This document shows, piece after piece, positions 24,924-31,513 of a stretch of DNA of 64,000 nt. Source of the DNA: an uncultured Celeribacter sp. (lineage in GTDB: Bacteria > Pseudomonadota > Alphaproteobacteria > Rhodobacterales > Rhodobacteraceae); NCBI RefSeq assembly GCF_963676475.1, contig NZ_OY781107.1, positions 310,001 to 374,000 of the forward strand, read 5' to 3'. The position numbers were made by a program, and so were the translations under genes. Each line of letters opens with the position of its first letter. Positions within the stretch are counted from its first letter, which is position 1. The notes under the pieces were generated by a model. That model worked only from the letters and a program-made list of their open reading frames with translations. It was not told where the DNA came from and made no database searches.

Positions 24924-25109
24924 TTGGCCAATGTACACTGTCAATATCTCACAGAATCAAACAACAGACAAGAAAAATATCTCGCAGCGTTTAACCAAGA
25001 GTATTTCACTTCTAGAATTTCAGAAATTTGCAATCAACGCGGCTTTGATCCAGAGCGTGATTTCAATGAAATTCAGGAGGAAATCGAAGCAGGCACAAGC
25101 CACGACTAA
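24924..25109 (+). CDS. Orphan 61-aa protein between rplJ and rplA
   Basis: A TTG at 24924 has GGAGG seven bases upstream and opens a 61-residue frame ending TAA at 25109. An ATG at 24885 is in frame but lacks a binding site. The product is soluble and acidic at the C-terminus (PERDFNEIQEEIEAGTSHD), with two cysteines. It is AT-rich compared with the flanking ribosomal genes and runs opposite to them. I recognise no family. It shares its terminator with rplA. Confidence 0.6.
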   Translation: MANVHCQYLTESNNRQEKYLAAFNQEYFTSRISEICNQRGFDPERDFNEIQEEIEAGTSHD

Positions 25110-25135
25110 AAAGGCGCCCCAAATGGAGCGCCTTT
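25110..25135. terminator. Bidirectional terminator between orphan gene and rplA
   Basis: AAAGGCGC (25110-25117) pairs with GCGCCTTT (25128-25135) across a ten-base loop. On the minus strand it is followed by TTTAGTCG and on the plus strand by CAAACTT, so termination should be better for rplA. It starts one base after the orphan gene stop codon. Confidence 0.7.
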
Positions 25136-25162
25136 CAAACTTGTCAGACCTGATCGCTCAGA

Positions 25163-25861
25163 TCAATTGCCAGTCGCGGAGTCCACGGAGATGGACACGC
25201 CCGGACCCATGGTCGAAGACACGGAGACCTTCTTCATGTAGGTGCCTTTGGCGCCGGTCGGGCGGGCTTTTTGAACCGCATCCACAAAAGCGCGGATGTT
25301 TTCGGCCAGTTTGCCTGCATCAAAAGAGGCTTTGCCAACGCCGCAGTGCACAACACCGGCTTTTTCCGCCTTGAACTGCACTTCGCCGCCTTTGGCCGCT
25401 TCAACAGCCGCTTTGACGTCCATGGTCACGGTGCCGACTTTCGGGTTCGGCATCAGGTTGCGCGGGCCGAGGATCTTACCCAGACGGCCAACGATCGGCA
25501 TCATGTCCGGGGTCGCGATGCAGCGATCGAACTCGATGGTGCCGCCCTGGATGGTTTCCATCAGGTCTTCTGCGCCCACGATGTCTGCGCCAGCAGCGGT
25601 TGCTTCGTCAGCTTTCGGGCCACGAGCAAACACGGCGACGCGGACGGTTTTACCCGTGCCGTTCGGCAGGGACACAACGCCGCGGACCATCTGGTCAGCG
25701 TGGCGCGGGTCAACACCGAGGTTCAGCGCAATCTCAACGGTCTCGTCGAATTTTGCGGTCGCGTTGGCTTTGATCAGCTCAACAGCTTCTTCGACGGAGA
25801 CATTCTCTTTGCCAGCGAAAGCTTCGCGAGCGGAACGGGTACGTTTGCCAAGTTTCGCCAT
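25163..25861 (-). CDS. rplA: 50S ribosomal protein L1
   Basis: The protein has 232 residues from the ATG at 25861, which overlaps the rplK stop (TGATG); a GTG directly upstream is in frame but would add one residue. MAKLGKRTRSAREAF and the KVGTVTMDVKAAVEAAKGGEVQFKAEKAG segment identify L1. L1 forms the stalk at the E-site and, in E. coli, represses its own mRNA by binding upstream of rplK. Confidence 0.98.
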   Translation of the reverse strand: MAKLGKRTRSAREAFAGKENVSVEEAVELIKANATAKFDETVEIALNLGVDPRHADQMVRGVVSLPNGTGKTVRVAVFARGPKADEATAAGADIVGAEDLMETIQGGTIEFDRCIATPDMMPIVGRLGKILGPRNLMPNPKVGTVTMDVKAAVEAAKGGEVQFKAEKAGVVHCGVGKASFDAGKLAENIRAFVDAVQKARPTGAKGTYMKKVSVSSTMGPGVSISVDSATGN

Positions 25862-26310
25862 CACTTCACCTCAATGCCCATGGATTTCGCGGAGCCGACG
25901 ATGATCTTCATTGCGCCTTCGACGTCGTTGGCGTTCAGATCTTTCATCTTGGCTTCTGCAATTTCGCGCACTTGCGCGACGGTCACGGAAGCGACGGCCT
26001 CACGACCCGGCAGAGCAGCGCCTTTGGGGCGGTTGCGCTTGCCGACCGGCTTAAGGCCAGCAGCCTTCTTGAGGTAATAAGACGCCGGCGGGGTCTTGAT
26101 GTCCATCGAGAAGGATTTATCGGAGTAGTAGGTGATCACGGTCGGGCACGGTGCGCCGGGCTCCATATCCTGCGTCTTGGCGTTGAACGCCTTACAGAAT
26201 TCCATGATGTTGATGCCGCGCTGACCCAGCGCCGGACCCACGGGCGGGGACGGGTTCGCTGCACCGGCGGGGACTTGCAGTTTCATCGTACCTGCGAGCT
26301 TCTTAGCCAT
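25861..26310 (-). CDS. rplK: 50S ribosomal protein L11
   Basis: The protein has 149 residues starting MAKKLAGTMKLQVPAGAANPSPPVGPALGQRG; the open frame runs 31 codons further upstream but the extension is atypical. L11 with L10-L12 forms the GTPase-associated centre and is needed for RelA activation. The ATG at 26310 follows GGAAAGGAAAAG. A 22-bp perfect palindrome lies 20 nt upstream. Confidence 0.98.
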   Translation of the reverse strand: MAKKLAGTMKLQVPAGAANPSPPVGPALGQRGINIMEFCKAFNAKTQDMEPGAPCPTVITYYSDKSFSMDIKTPPASYYLKKAAGLKPVGKRNRPKGAALPGREAVASVTVAQVREIAEAKMKDLNANDVEGAMKIIVGSAKSMGIEVK

Positions 26311-26329
26311 TGGCTTTTCCTTTCCAACT

Positions 26330-26351
26330 GTCACGAAACGCGTTTCGTGAC
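26330..26351. promoter_or_regulatory. 22-bp perfect palindrome upstream of rplK
   Basis: GTCACGAAACG and its exact reverse complement abut at 26330-26351, just before the rplK ribosome binding site. As RNA it folds into a stem of about nine pairs. It could be part of the L1 target for autoregulation, or a DNA operator. A second small hairpin (GCCTGA-TCAGGC, 26408-26423) follows the nusG stop and has no U tract. Confidence 0.55.
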
Positions 26352-26430
26352 GACTACGTTGTGTGGTCTGATTTGATCCGCGCGCGGACCGCCTCTCCCA
26401 CAAGTGATGCCTGAAAGATCAGGCGCTCGC

Positions 26431-26970
26431 TCAGGCCGTCTTGTTGACCTGAGTGAATTCCAACTCGACCGGGGTCGCCCGACCAAAGATCGACACGGAA
26501 ACTTTCAGACGCTGGTTGGCGTCGTCCACTTCCTCGACCATACCATCGAAGCCCTCGAAGGCGCCCTCGGCCACGGAGACCTGTTCGCCCACCTCGAAGG
26601 TGATGGTGTTGCGCGGCGCGTCGGCTTCGGCACCTTCCTGAACACGGCCCAGGATCGCCTCGACTTCGCTGTCACGCATCGGCATCGGCTTGCCGAAAGA
26701 GCCCAGGAACCCGGTCACGCGGTTGATCGAGTTGATCAGGTGATACCCTTGGTCGGTCATCTCCATGCGCACGAGCACATAGCCCGGCATGAAGCGACGC
26801 TCAGTCGTCACCTTTTTGCCCCGGCGCACCTCGATGACCTCTTCGGTCGGCACCAGAACTTCTTCGATCTGATCCTGCAGGCCCTTTTCTTCCACGGCCG
26901 TTTTGATCGCTTCGGCGATTTTTTTCTCGAAGTTCGAGAGAACGCTCACCGAATACCAACGCTTCGCCAT
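26431..26970 (-). CDS. nusG: Transcription termination/antitermination protein NusG
   Basis: The protein has 179 residues, with the N-terminal NGN domain (KRWYSVSVLSNFEKKIAEAIK; RRFMPGYVLVRMEMTDQGYHLINS) and the C-terminal KOW domain (GEQVSVAEGAFEGFDGMVEEVDDANQRLKVSVSIFGR). NusG couples polymerase to Rho or to ribosomal S10. It is separated from secE by a flavin-oxidase-like gene, whereas these two are usually adjacent. Confidence 0.97.
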   Translation of the reverse strand: MAKRWYSVSVLSNFEKKIAEAIKTAVEEKGLQDQIEEVLVPTEEVIEVRRGKKVTTERRFMPGYVLVRMEMTDQGYHLINSINRVTGFLGSFGKPMPMRDSEVEAILGRVQEGAEADAPRNTITFEVGEQVSVAEGAFEGFDGMVEEVDDANQRLKVSVSIFGRATPVELEFTQVNKTA

Positions 26971-27131
26971 GGTGCCTTTGCCTTTTCATCTCTCCGGCCA
27001 TTTCGGCCAGATGTCGTTAAATTCCAAACGCTTACGCGCAACTCCCTGAAACAATAAAGCGGCGCGCAACTCGAATCGCTGCACGCCCGTCTCTGAGAGT
27101 GCGCTCGCTCTATACGCTCAGGCGCGCAAGT

Positions 27132-27707
27132 TCAACCCTTTAGGGCCTCTGCGACCTCTTCGAACCCGGTGGGCAAACCGTCCTGCGAGACGAGGTTCTT
27201 TTCTTCGAGGTAATCCGCAATCCCCGCATCCCCCTTGCGCGTGCTCCAGTCCTTCAAGGTTTGGCGTTCCCCGGCATACTCGAAGAACGGCACGCCATAG
27301 CCACAGGAGCTTTGCGCCTGCTCGATGGTCTGCACAACGATCTGACGCGCGCCGGGCAATTCCTTTCCGTCGAAATGAGTGTCGAGCAGGGTTTGATACT
27401 CTTCCGTCCCCTTGAACACCGAGCGCCCCGTGCCAAAAAACCGCACGATCATCGGCTGCTCTTCGAAGGAACAGAACATCACGGTCATCCGCCCGTCCGC
27501 TTTCAAATGCGCGGCGGTTTCGGCGCCCGATCCGGTCATGTCGAGATAGATCAGCTCATTCGGCCCGGTGATGCGCAGGGTCTCCGCCGTGGGCCGCGGC
27601 GAGACATTCACCCGCGCTCCATCCGCCGCTGTTGCGACAAAGAAAATTCTCTGACGTTCGACCATGCGACGCAGAGGATTGGGAATACTGTCGAAAAATT
27701 TTGCCAT
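27132..27707 (-). CDS. Pyridoxamine 5'-phosphate oxidase-family protein
   Basis: The protein has 191 residues with a split-barrel flavin-binding fold: VERQRIFFVATAADGARVNVSPRP, GPNELIYLDMTGSGAETAAHL and MTVMFCSFEEQPMIVRFFGTGR. Members bind FMN, F420 or haem; the substrate is unknown and it is unlikely to be the PNP oxidase of B6 synthesis itself. It is cytoplasmic. It sits between secE and nusG on the same strand, 36 nt after secE, so it may share their transcript. Confidence 0.88.
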   Translation of the reverse strand: MAKFFDSIPNPLRRMVERQRIFFVATAADGARVNVSPRPTAETLRITGPNELIYLDMTGSGAETAAHLKADGRMTVMFCSFEEQPMIVRFFGTGRSVFKGTEEYQTLLDTHFDGKELPGARQIVVQTIEQAQSSCGYGVPFFEYAGERQTLKDWSTRKGDAGIADYLEEKNLVSQDGLPTGFEEVAEALKG

Positions 27708-27743
27708 AACGGGCCTCTCGAGCCCCTTATAGCAGCCGCTCGC

Positions 27744-27944
27744 TTACCCGAACAGGTTCAGGAAAGCCTGAAGGCCGTTGCGGATCAGCAGGTCCACCAG
27801 AAAAAAGAACGTCGCTGTCAGCGCAGCCATGATGAAGACCATCAGCGTGGTCAGCATGACTTCGCGACGGGTCGGCCAAACGATCTTCGACGCCTCAGCG
27901 CGCACCTGCTGAATGAACTGAAGCGGATTGGTTTTCGTGGCCAT
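27744..27944 (-). CDS. secE: Preprotein translocase subunit SecE
   Basis: The protein has 66 residues from the ATG at 27944 (MATKTNPLQFIQQVRAEASKIVWPTRREV), the short single-helix form typical of alphaproteobacteria. The VWPTRREV cytoplasmic motif is followed by one membrane helix at about residues 30-55. It clamps SecY in the translocon. A frame extended to 28004 adds 20 atypical residues and is rejected. Confidence 0.96.
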   Translation of the reverse strand: MATKTNPLQFIQQVRAEASKIVWPTRREVMLTTLMVFIMAALTATFFFLVDLLIRNGLQAFLNLFG

Positions 27945-28047
27945 CTTGTTGTCCTGATGCTTTGTGTACCCGGCGCAAATACGCGAGCGCAGCGTAAATT
28001 TCAAGCCCGACTGAGCGTCTCTGGTCTTGATCGTATCGCGATTGGTG

Positions 28048-28077
28048 GAAATGGCAGGGGGAGCAGAGGTCGACCCC
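28048..28077. repeat. Degenerate copy of the tRNA-Trp 3' end (att-like repeat)
   Basis: Thirty bases here match 26 of the 30 at 29449-29478, which cover the 3' CCA, acceptor strand and T-arm of tRNA-Trp plus four flanking bases, in the same orientation. The remnant still folds as a T-stem and acceptor strand but the loop has lost its TTCGAAC consensus. It lies on the 3' side of the tRNA, with two non-housekeeping genes between, which is the geometry of an element integrated at a tRNA 3' end. Confidence 0.6.
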
Positions 28078-28115
28078 CTGCCCTACCCGCCCTCCGAGCC
28101 GATCCAACTGGTCAC

Positions 28116-28367
28116 TCAACGATGATCATGCGCGCCCTGCGCCAACTTGTCGAACGGATCTATCGAGCTTTTCCCGGTCGCCCATGGCGCGCGCGCAGAG
28201 CGACTGCCGACCGCAAAGACATTCGAAACAAGGCCAGAGATTTTTCGAAACACCGTCACGACACCGTTCCAGAAGAACACAAACATCAGGAGCGGGAAAT
28301 AGGTGAAAACCGCTGCCGCCTTGCCACTGGCAATCAGCGCGACCAAAAGTACGAACCCTATGAGCAC
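28116..28367 (-). CDS. Small membrane protein of the tRNA-Trp cassette
   Basis: The protein has 83 residues. Two hydrophobic stretches at about residues 2-18 and 20-38 suggest a hairpin of membrane helices or one long helix; the C-terminal half is soluble and ends GAHDHR. I recognise no family. The start overlaps the end of the upstream gene by ten bases, so the pair is probably translated together. It lies between the intact tRNA-Trp and its degenerate 3' copy, and is likely part of an inserted cassette. Confidence 0.6.
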   Translation of the reverse strand: MLIGFVLLVALIASGKAAAVFTYFPLLMFVFFWNGVVTVFRKISGLVSNVFAVGSRSARAPWATGKSSIDPFDKLAQGAHDHR

Positions 28368-29275
28368 TGGTTTTTTTTCCAGACGGCCTTGCGAGGCTCG
28401 GTGGTTCTGTTTACGCGCGTTCTGTTTTCGGGGACTCTATCCGGTGTGAGCGCGGGCTCCGCCTGATTGGCCTCCTCTGCGATGCGGCTATACATTCGGC
28501 CTATTGGCGAATCTTTTGCAATGTTTTTCGACATCACCGCCTGCGGTCTCTGTGTGGCCATCGGCATAGAGGCCTCGCGCCCTCTCTTGCTTGCAATCGG
28601 GCTACCGGCGAAACGATCTTCCGGGTGTTTCCGCACAGTCCTGTGTTTCTGGTCCGTCTTCTGTCGCTTAAACAGAAGCTTCACAGCGCCGAACATCGCC
28701 ACACCCGCGGCAATCATCCATACTGTCTTCCGCGCTTTTTCGGGCTCCCCATACGGGGTCAGCGCAGCTTCGCGTCCGTCTAAAAAGGGTTCGACATAAA
28801 CGAAATTCTCACTTTTCGTCAGAGCTTCATCGCGAAACGCATCCGACACCAATGAGCTAAAGCCATTCCCAGAGCCTGCAAAACCATTCAGGGCGAGGAC
28901 GGCACCATGCTCTGAAAATCCGACACCGTAGCGGGCGTAGTGAGTCGCAAAAGCCTCTTTCTGCGCTTCGGTGAGACCGAGCGCGCCACGCGCGACCTTG
29001 CTGTCTTGGCTATCTCCCTCACCGAACAACACATACATAAAGCGCCGCGCCCTGACGATGCCGTTGGTTCTCTCGATCAGTTCGTAATTGTAATCCGCGT
29101 TGATCCAGGCCGAAACGTTGACCTCTTTCACATCTGACATGTTCTCATCGCGGTTAAACGAGGCGATATTGACGAGAGCCGGAGGATCGCGTTCCAAAGC
29201 TTCGGCTTTTGCCGCTTCCTCAACCAACTCCTGCTGGTACAGCTTTTCGGCCAGATAGCCAAGGCCACCCGCCAC
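28358..29275 (-). CDS. Unrecognised membrane-anchored protein, N-terminus cut by an amber codon
   Basis: The open frame begins at a GTG at 29275 and codes for 305 residues. A helix at about residues 186-200 (MIAAGVAMFGAVKLLF) is followed by a very basic, probably cytoplasmic tail. The N-terminal part would be outside the cell if the upstream segment supplied a signal. In the same frame upstream, GTG at 29329 with GGAAGAGG opens a hydrophobic leader that reaches TAG at 29290-29288. Changing that TAG to TGG would give one continuous 323-residue protein with a signal peptide or membrane anchor. The intact ancestral form is therefore probably longer. I know no function for this gene. Confidence 0.55.
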   Translation of the reverse strand: MAGGLGYLAEKLYQQELVEEAAKAEALERDPPALVNIASFNRDENMSDVKEVNVSAWINADYNYELIERTNGIVRARRFMYVLFGEGDSQDSKVARGALGLTEAQKEAFATHYARYGVGFSEHGAVLALNGFAGSGNGFSSLVSDAFRDEALTKSENFVYVEPFLDGREAALTPYGEPEKARKTVWMIAAGVAMFGAVKLLFKRQKTDQKHRTVRKHPEDRFAGSPIASKRGREASMPMATQRPQAVMSKNIAKDSPIGRMYSRIAEEANQAEPALTPDRVPENRTRVNRTTEPRKAVWKKNQCS

Positions 29276-29329
29276 CGGGACATAGGCCTACCAAGGCAAC
29301 ATAAACAGAATTAAAATAAAGCGTTTCAC
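29276..29329 (-). other. Signal-peptide segment interrupted by TAG, upstream of the 28358-29275 gene
   Basis: GTG at 29329, with GGAAGAGG four bases upstream, starts MKRFILILFMLPW and then meets TAG at codon 14. Reading through continues in frame as AYVPVAGGLGYLAEKLY. The hydrophobic start followed by a proline-containing boundary looks like a signal peptide, so the stop probably arose by a TGG to TAG change in a Trp-Trp pair. A sequencing error or amber suppression are alternatives. Confidence 0.5.
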
Positions 29330-29452
29330 GGCCTCTTCCCGCTCAAATGTCTTAAATACAAGGAAAAAATTACAAGCTCTTTGCGGCACCAATATGGCAC
29401 GCAAGGGTTGCTGATGTGGTCGCTTATATGAATCGCGGAAATTTTCGGGAAA

Positions 29453-29528
29453 TGGCAGGGGCAGCAGGGTTCGAACCCGCGACCTACGGTTTTGGAGACC
29501 GTCGCTCTACCAGCTGAGCTATACCCCT
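29453..29528 (-). tRNA. trnW: tRNA-Trp (anticodon CCA)
   Basis: The 76-nt minus-strand sequence folds as a full cloverleaf: acceptor AGGGGTA with TGCCCCT, D-arm with CTCAGCTGGTAGAG, anticodon loop CTCCAAA (CCA reads UGG), T-loop TTCGAAC, and an encoded 3' GCCA end. A tRNA-Trp gene upstream of secE-nusG is a common bacterial arrangement; here about 1.4 kb of inserted DNA separates them. Confidence 0.97.
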
Positions 29529-29541
29529 AAGGCCGAGGGTG

Positions 29542-29570
29542 GAGATAGACAAGCTGTGCGGCCTTTGCAA
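29542..29570 (-). promoter_or_regulatory. Putative promoter of tRNA-Trp
   Basis: On the minus strand TTGCAA (29570-29565) and TATCTC (29547-29542) are separated by 17 bases. Initiation about seven bases downstream would leave a 5' leader of roughly six nucleotides before the mature tRNA. Confidence 0.55.
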
Positions 29571-29629
29571 GCCCGTTTTCCTCTACGCGCTCAGAATTCG
29601 TCTGGCCGCGGTCCGCTCAGGCCAAAAGC

Positions 29630-29989
29630 TTGGACACCATCAGGTCTCTATTCGCATCAATGGCCTCGCCCCATGCCCAAACGTTTGATCCCATCGGCAC
29701 TGGCGATCACAAGCCCTGCGAGCCGCTCTGCCTCACCGGGGTTTTGCTCTGCAATGATCCCCGCGAGCTGGCTCTCATCCATGTTTCCGCAATGACCGCA
29801 TCAGGCTCAGCAGGGGAGCTCTTCCCCGCGGGCTTCGACCAGATGTCTGTGCGCGAAATTACCGAAACCTTAGCGCAAGCCTTGATGGCGCGCGCGCATA
29901 TCTCAGGGCCACAGCCGGTTCTGGATATGACCGCGGGGATTTTGGAACGTAGATTGGTTGGGGCCATGGCGGTGAAGGCGGCTGCTTGA
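29630..29989 (+). CDS. Doubtful 119-aa open frame between tRNA-Trp and tuf
   Basis: This frame from TTG at 29630 to TGA at 29989 contains a plausible globular stretch (LCLTGVLLCNDPRELALIHVSAMT and ITETLAQALMARAHISGPQPVLDMTAGILERRLVGAMA) with mildly biased codons. It has no convincing ribosome binding site, and the frame stays open far upstream of the TTG. It may be a remnant of a longer gene. A minus-strand frame of 141 residues over the same bases looks worse. No family recognised. Confidence 0.3.
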   Translation: MDTIRSLFASMASPHAQTFDPIGTGDHKPCEPLCLTGVLLCNDPRELALIHVSAMTASGSAGELFPAGFDQMSVREITETLAQALMARAHISGPQPVLDMTAGILERRLVGAMAVKAAA

Positions 29990-30012
29990 GAACAGGCCTC
30001 CGGGCCTCGGGC

Positions 30013-30050
30013 TCTCATTGCCTTTAGCTTTGCCAAAGCCAACTGCCACC
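30013..30050. repeat. Dispersed hairpin repeat, copy 3
   Basis: TCTCATTG, then CCTTTAGCTTTGCCAAAGCC, then AACTGCCACC. It is the counterpart of copy 2 beside the first tuf; the surrounding 30003-30126 block is a paralogue of 7468-7595. Confidence 0.55.
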
Positions 30051-30099
30051 CGTGGCTTACCCCCCCACACGGCTTCCTAAGCGTGGTCCGCATTCGAAC

Positions 30100-30126
30100 A
30101 AAAAGGGCGCTCCGAAGAGCGCCCTT
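30100..30126 (-). terminator. Relic tuf-type terminator
   Basis: The stem AAAAAGGGCGCT / AGCGCCCTTT with loop CCGAAG is nearly identical to the terminator of the first tuf (7565-7594). It no longer sits next to a tuf gene. The active second tuf has its own terminator at 30286-30316, and this one lies 100 nt beyond a vestigial tuf 3' end. Confidence 0.75.
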
Positions 30127-30155
30127 TCTCATTCTTAACCTTCACCGGAGTGGGT

Positions 30156-30192
30156 TCTCATCGTTTTTGAAGACACAAACGACGGCCACCCA
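30156..30192. repeat. Dispersed hairpin repeat, copy 4
   Basis: TCTCATCG, a hairpin with arms CGTTTT...AAACG, then ACGGCCACCC. It is most like copy 1 by rplP in its left half. It is followed by CACCGGTCAGAG, a motif also found left of copy 2 (CTCCGGTCAGAG, 7444-7455), so the flanks appear shuffled. Confidence 0.5.
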
Positions 30193-30225
30193 CCGGTCAG
30201 AGTTTCTTACAGAAACTCGGCCCGA

Positions 30226-30247
30226 TTACGCGAGGATCTTGGACACA
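30226..30247 (-). pseudogene. Vestigial 3' end of a tuf gene
   Basis: On the minus strand these bases read GTG TCC AAG ATC CTC GCG TAA, coding Val-Ser-Lys-Ile-Leu-Ala-stop, exactly the C-terminus of both intact EF-Tu genes. The Ala codon is GCG instead of GCT. Immediately upstream (plus-strand 30248 onward) similarity to tuf ends. Together with the relic terminator at 30100 this is the tail of a third or former tuf copy. Confidence 0.7.
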
Positions 30248-30285
30248 TGTTTGTTGGTGCGTCCCCAAATCCTCGCCTTCAAAAG

Positions 30286-30316
30286 CAAAAGAGGCACCCG
30301 GAGGCGCCTCTTTCGT
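30286..30316 (-). terminator. Intrinsic terminator of the second tuf gene
   Basis: AAAGAGGC (30288-30295) pairs with GCCTCTTT (30306-30313). On the minus strand it is followed by TTTTGCTTTTG. It lies about 25 nt past the tuf stop and differs in sequence from the first tuf terminator. Confidence 0.75.
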
Positions 30317-30337
30317 TTCGATCATTAGCGAAGCTAA

Positions 30338-31513
30338 TTAAGCGAGGATCTTGGACACAACGCCCGAACCCACGGTGCGGCCGCCTTCGCGGATCGCGAA
30401 GCGGAGGCCTTCTTCCATGGCGATCGGTGCGATCAGCTCAACCGTGAACTTCAGGTTGTCGCCAGGCATCACCATCTCGGTGCCGGACGGCAGTTCAACG
30501 GTGCCGGTCACGTCCGTCGTACGGAAGTAGAACTGCGGGCGGTAGTTCGCGAAGAACGGGGTGTGACGGCCACCTTCTTCCTTGGTCAGAATGTAGACCT
30601 CGGATTCGAATTTGGTGTGCGGGGTCACAGAACCCGGCTTACACAGAACCTGACCACGCTCAACGCCGTCACGGTCCACACCACGCAGAAGCGCGCCGAT
30701 GTTGTCGCCAGCTTCACCGCGGTCGAGCAGTTTGCGGAACATTTCAACACCGGTACAGGTGGTTTTCTTGGTGTCGTGGATGCCGACGATTTCGATCTCG
30801 TCGCCCACGTTGATCACGCCGCGCTCAACACGACCGGTCACAACCGTACCACGGCCGGAGATCGAGAACACGTCTTCGATCGGCATCAGGAACGGCTGGT
30901 CCACGGCGCGCTCAGGCTCCGGGATGTAAGCGTCGACAGCTTCCATCAGTTCCTTGATCTTGTTTTCGCCGATTTCCGGATCGCGGCCTTCCATAGCGGC
31001 CAGAGCGGACCCTGCGATGATCGGGATATCGTCGCCCGGGAAGTCGTATTCGGACAGAAGTTCACGCACTTCCATTTCAACGAGTTCCAGAAGCTCTTCG
31101 TCGTCAACCTGGTCAACTTTGTTCAGGAACACAACGAGAGCCGGCACGCCAACCTGACGGGCCAGAAGAATGTGCTCGCGGGTCTGCGGCATCGGGCCGT
31201 CAGCCGCGTTCACAACCAGGATACCGCCGTCCATCTGGGCCGCACCGGTGATCATGTTTTTCACGTAGTCGGCGTGGCCGGGGCAGTCGACGTGTGCGTA
31301 GTGGCGGTTCGGGGTCTCGTATTCCACGTGTGCGGTCGAGATCGTGATGCCGCGCGCTTTCTCTTCCGGTGCGCCGTCGATCTGGTCGTAGGCTTTGAAG
31401 TCACCAAAGTATTTGGTGATCGCTGCCGTCAGGGTGGTTTTACCGTGGTCAACGTGGCCGATCGTGCCGATGTTCACGTGCGGTTTCGAACGCTCAAACT
31501 TTTCCTTAGCCAT
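30338..31513 (-). CDS. tuf: Elongation factor Tu, copy 2
   Basis: The protein has 391 residues, identical to copy 1 over its full length, with near-identical DNA. The flanks differ: it lies downstream of the lipoprotein gene (ending at 31605) rather than fusA and precedes tRNA-Trp. The 5' region has GAGGCGCCTCGAT, a weak binding site compared with the AGGAGG of copy 1, so the two may be expressed unequally. Two tuf genes are common in proteobacteria. Confidence 0.98.
   Translation of the reverse strand: MAKEKFERSKPHVNIGTIGHVDHGKTTLTAAITKYFGDFKAYDQIDGAPEEKARGITISTAHVEYETPNRHYAHVDCPGHADYVKNMITGAAQMDGGILVVNAADGPMPQTREHILLARQVGVPALVVFLNKVDQVDDEELLELVEMEVRELLSEYDFPGDDIPIIAGSALAAMEGRDPEIGENKIKELMEAVDAYIPEPERAVDQPFLMPIEDVFSISGRGTVVTGRVERGVINVGDEIEIVGIHDTKKTTCTGVEMFRKLLDRGEAGDNIGALLRGVDRDGVERGQVLCKPGSVTPHTKFESEVYILTKEEGGRHTPFFANYRPQFYFRTTDVTGTVELPSGTEMVMPGDNLKFTVELIAPIAMEEGLRFAIREGGRTVGSGVVSKILA

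Noticed and set aside
24910..25374. 154-codon plus-strand frame overlapping the 61-aa orphan
   Set aside because: It runs into rplA antisense, and its ATG coincides with the ribosome binding site of the better-supported TTG start.
29707..30132. 141-codon minus-strand frame between the tRNA and tuf
   Set aside because: It runs through the relic terminator and hairpin repeat and has low-complexity Ala/Arg/Ser composition.
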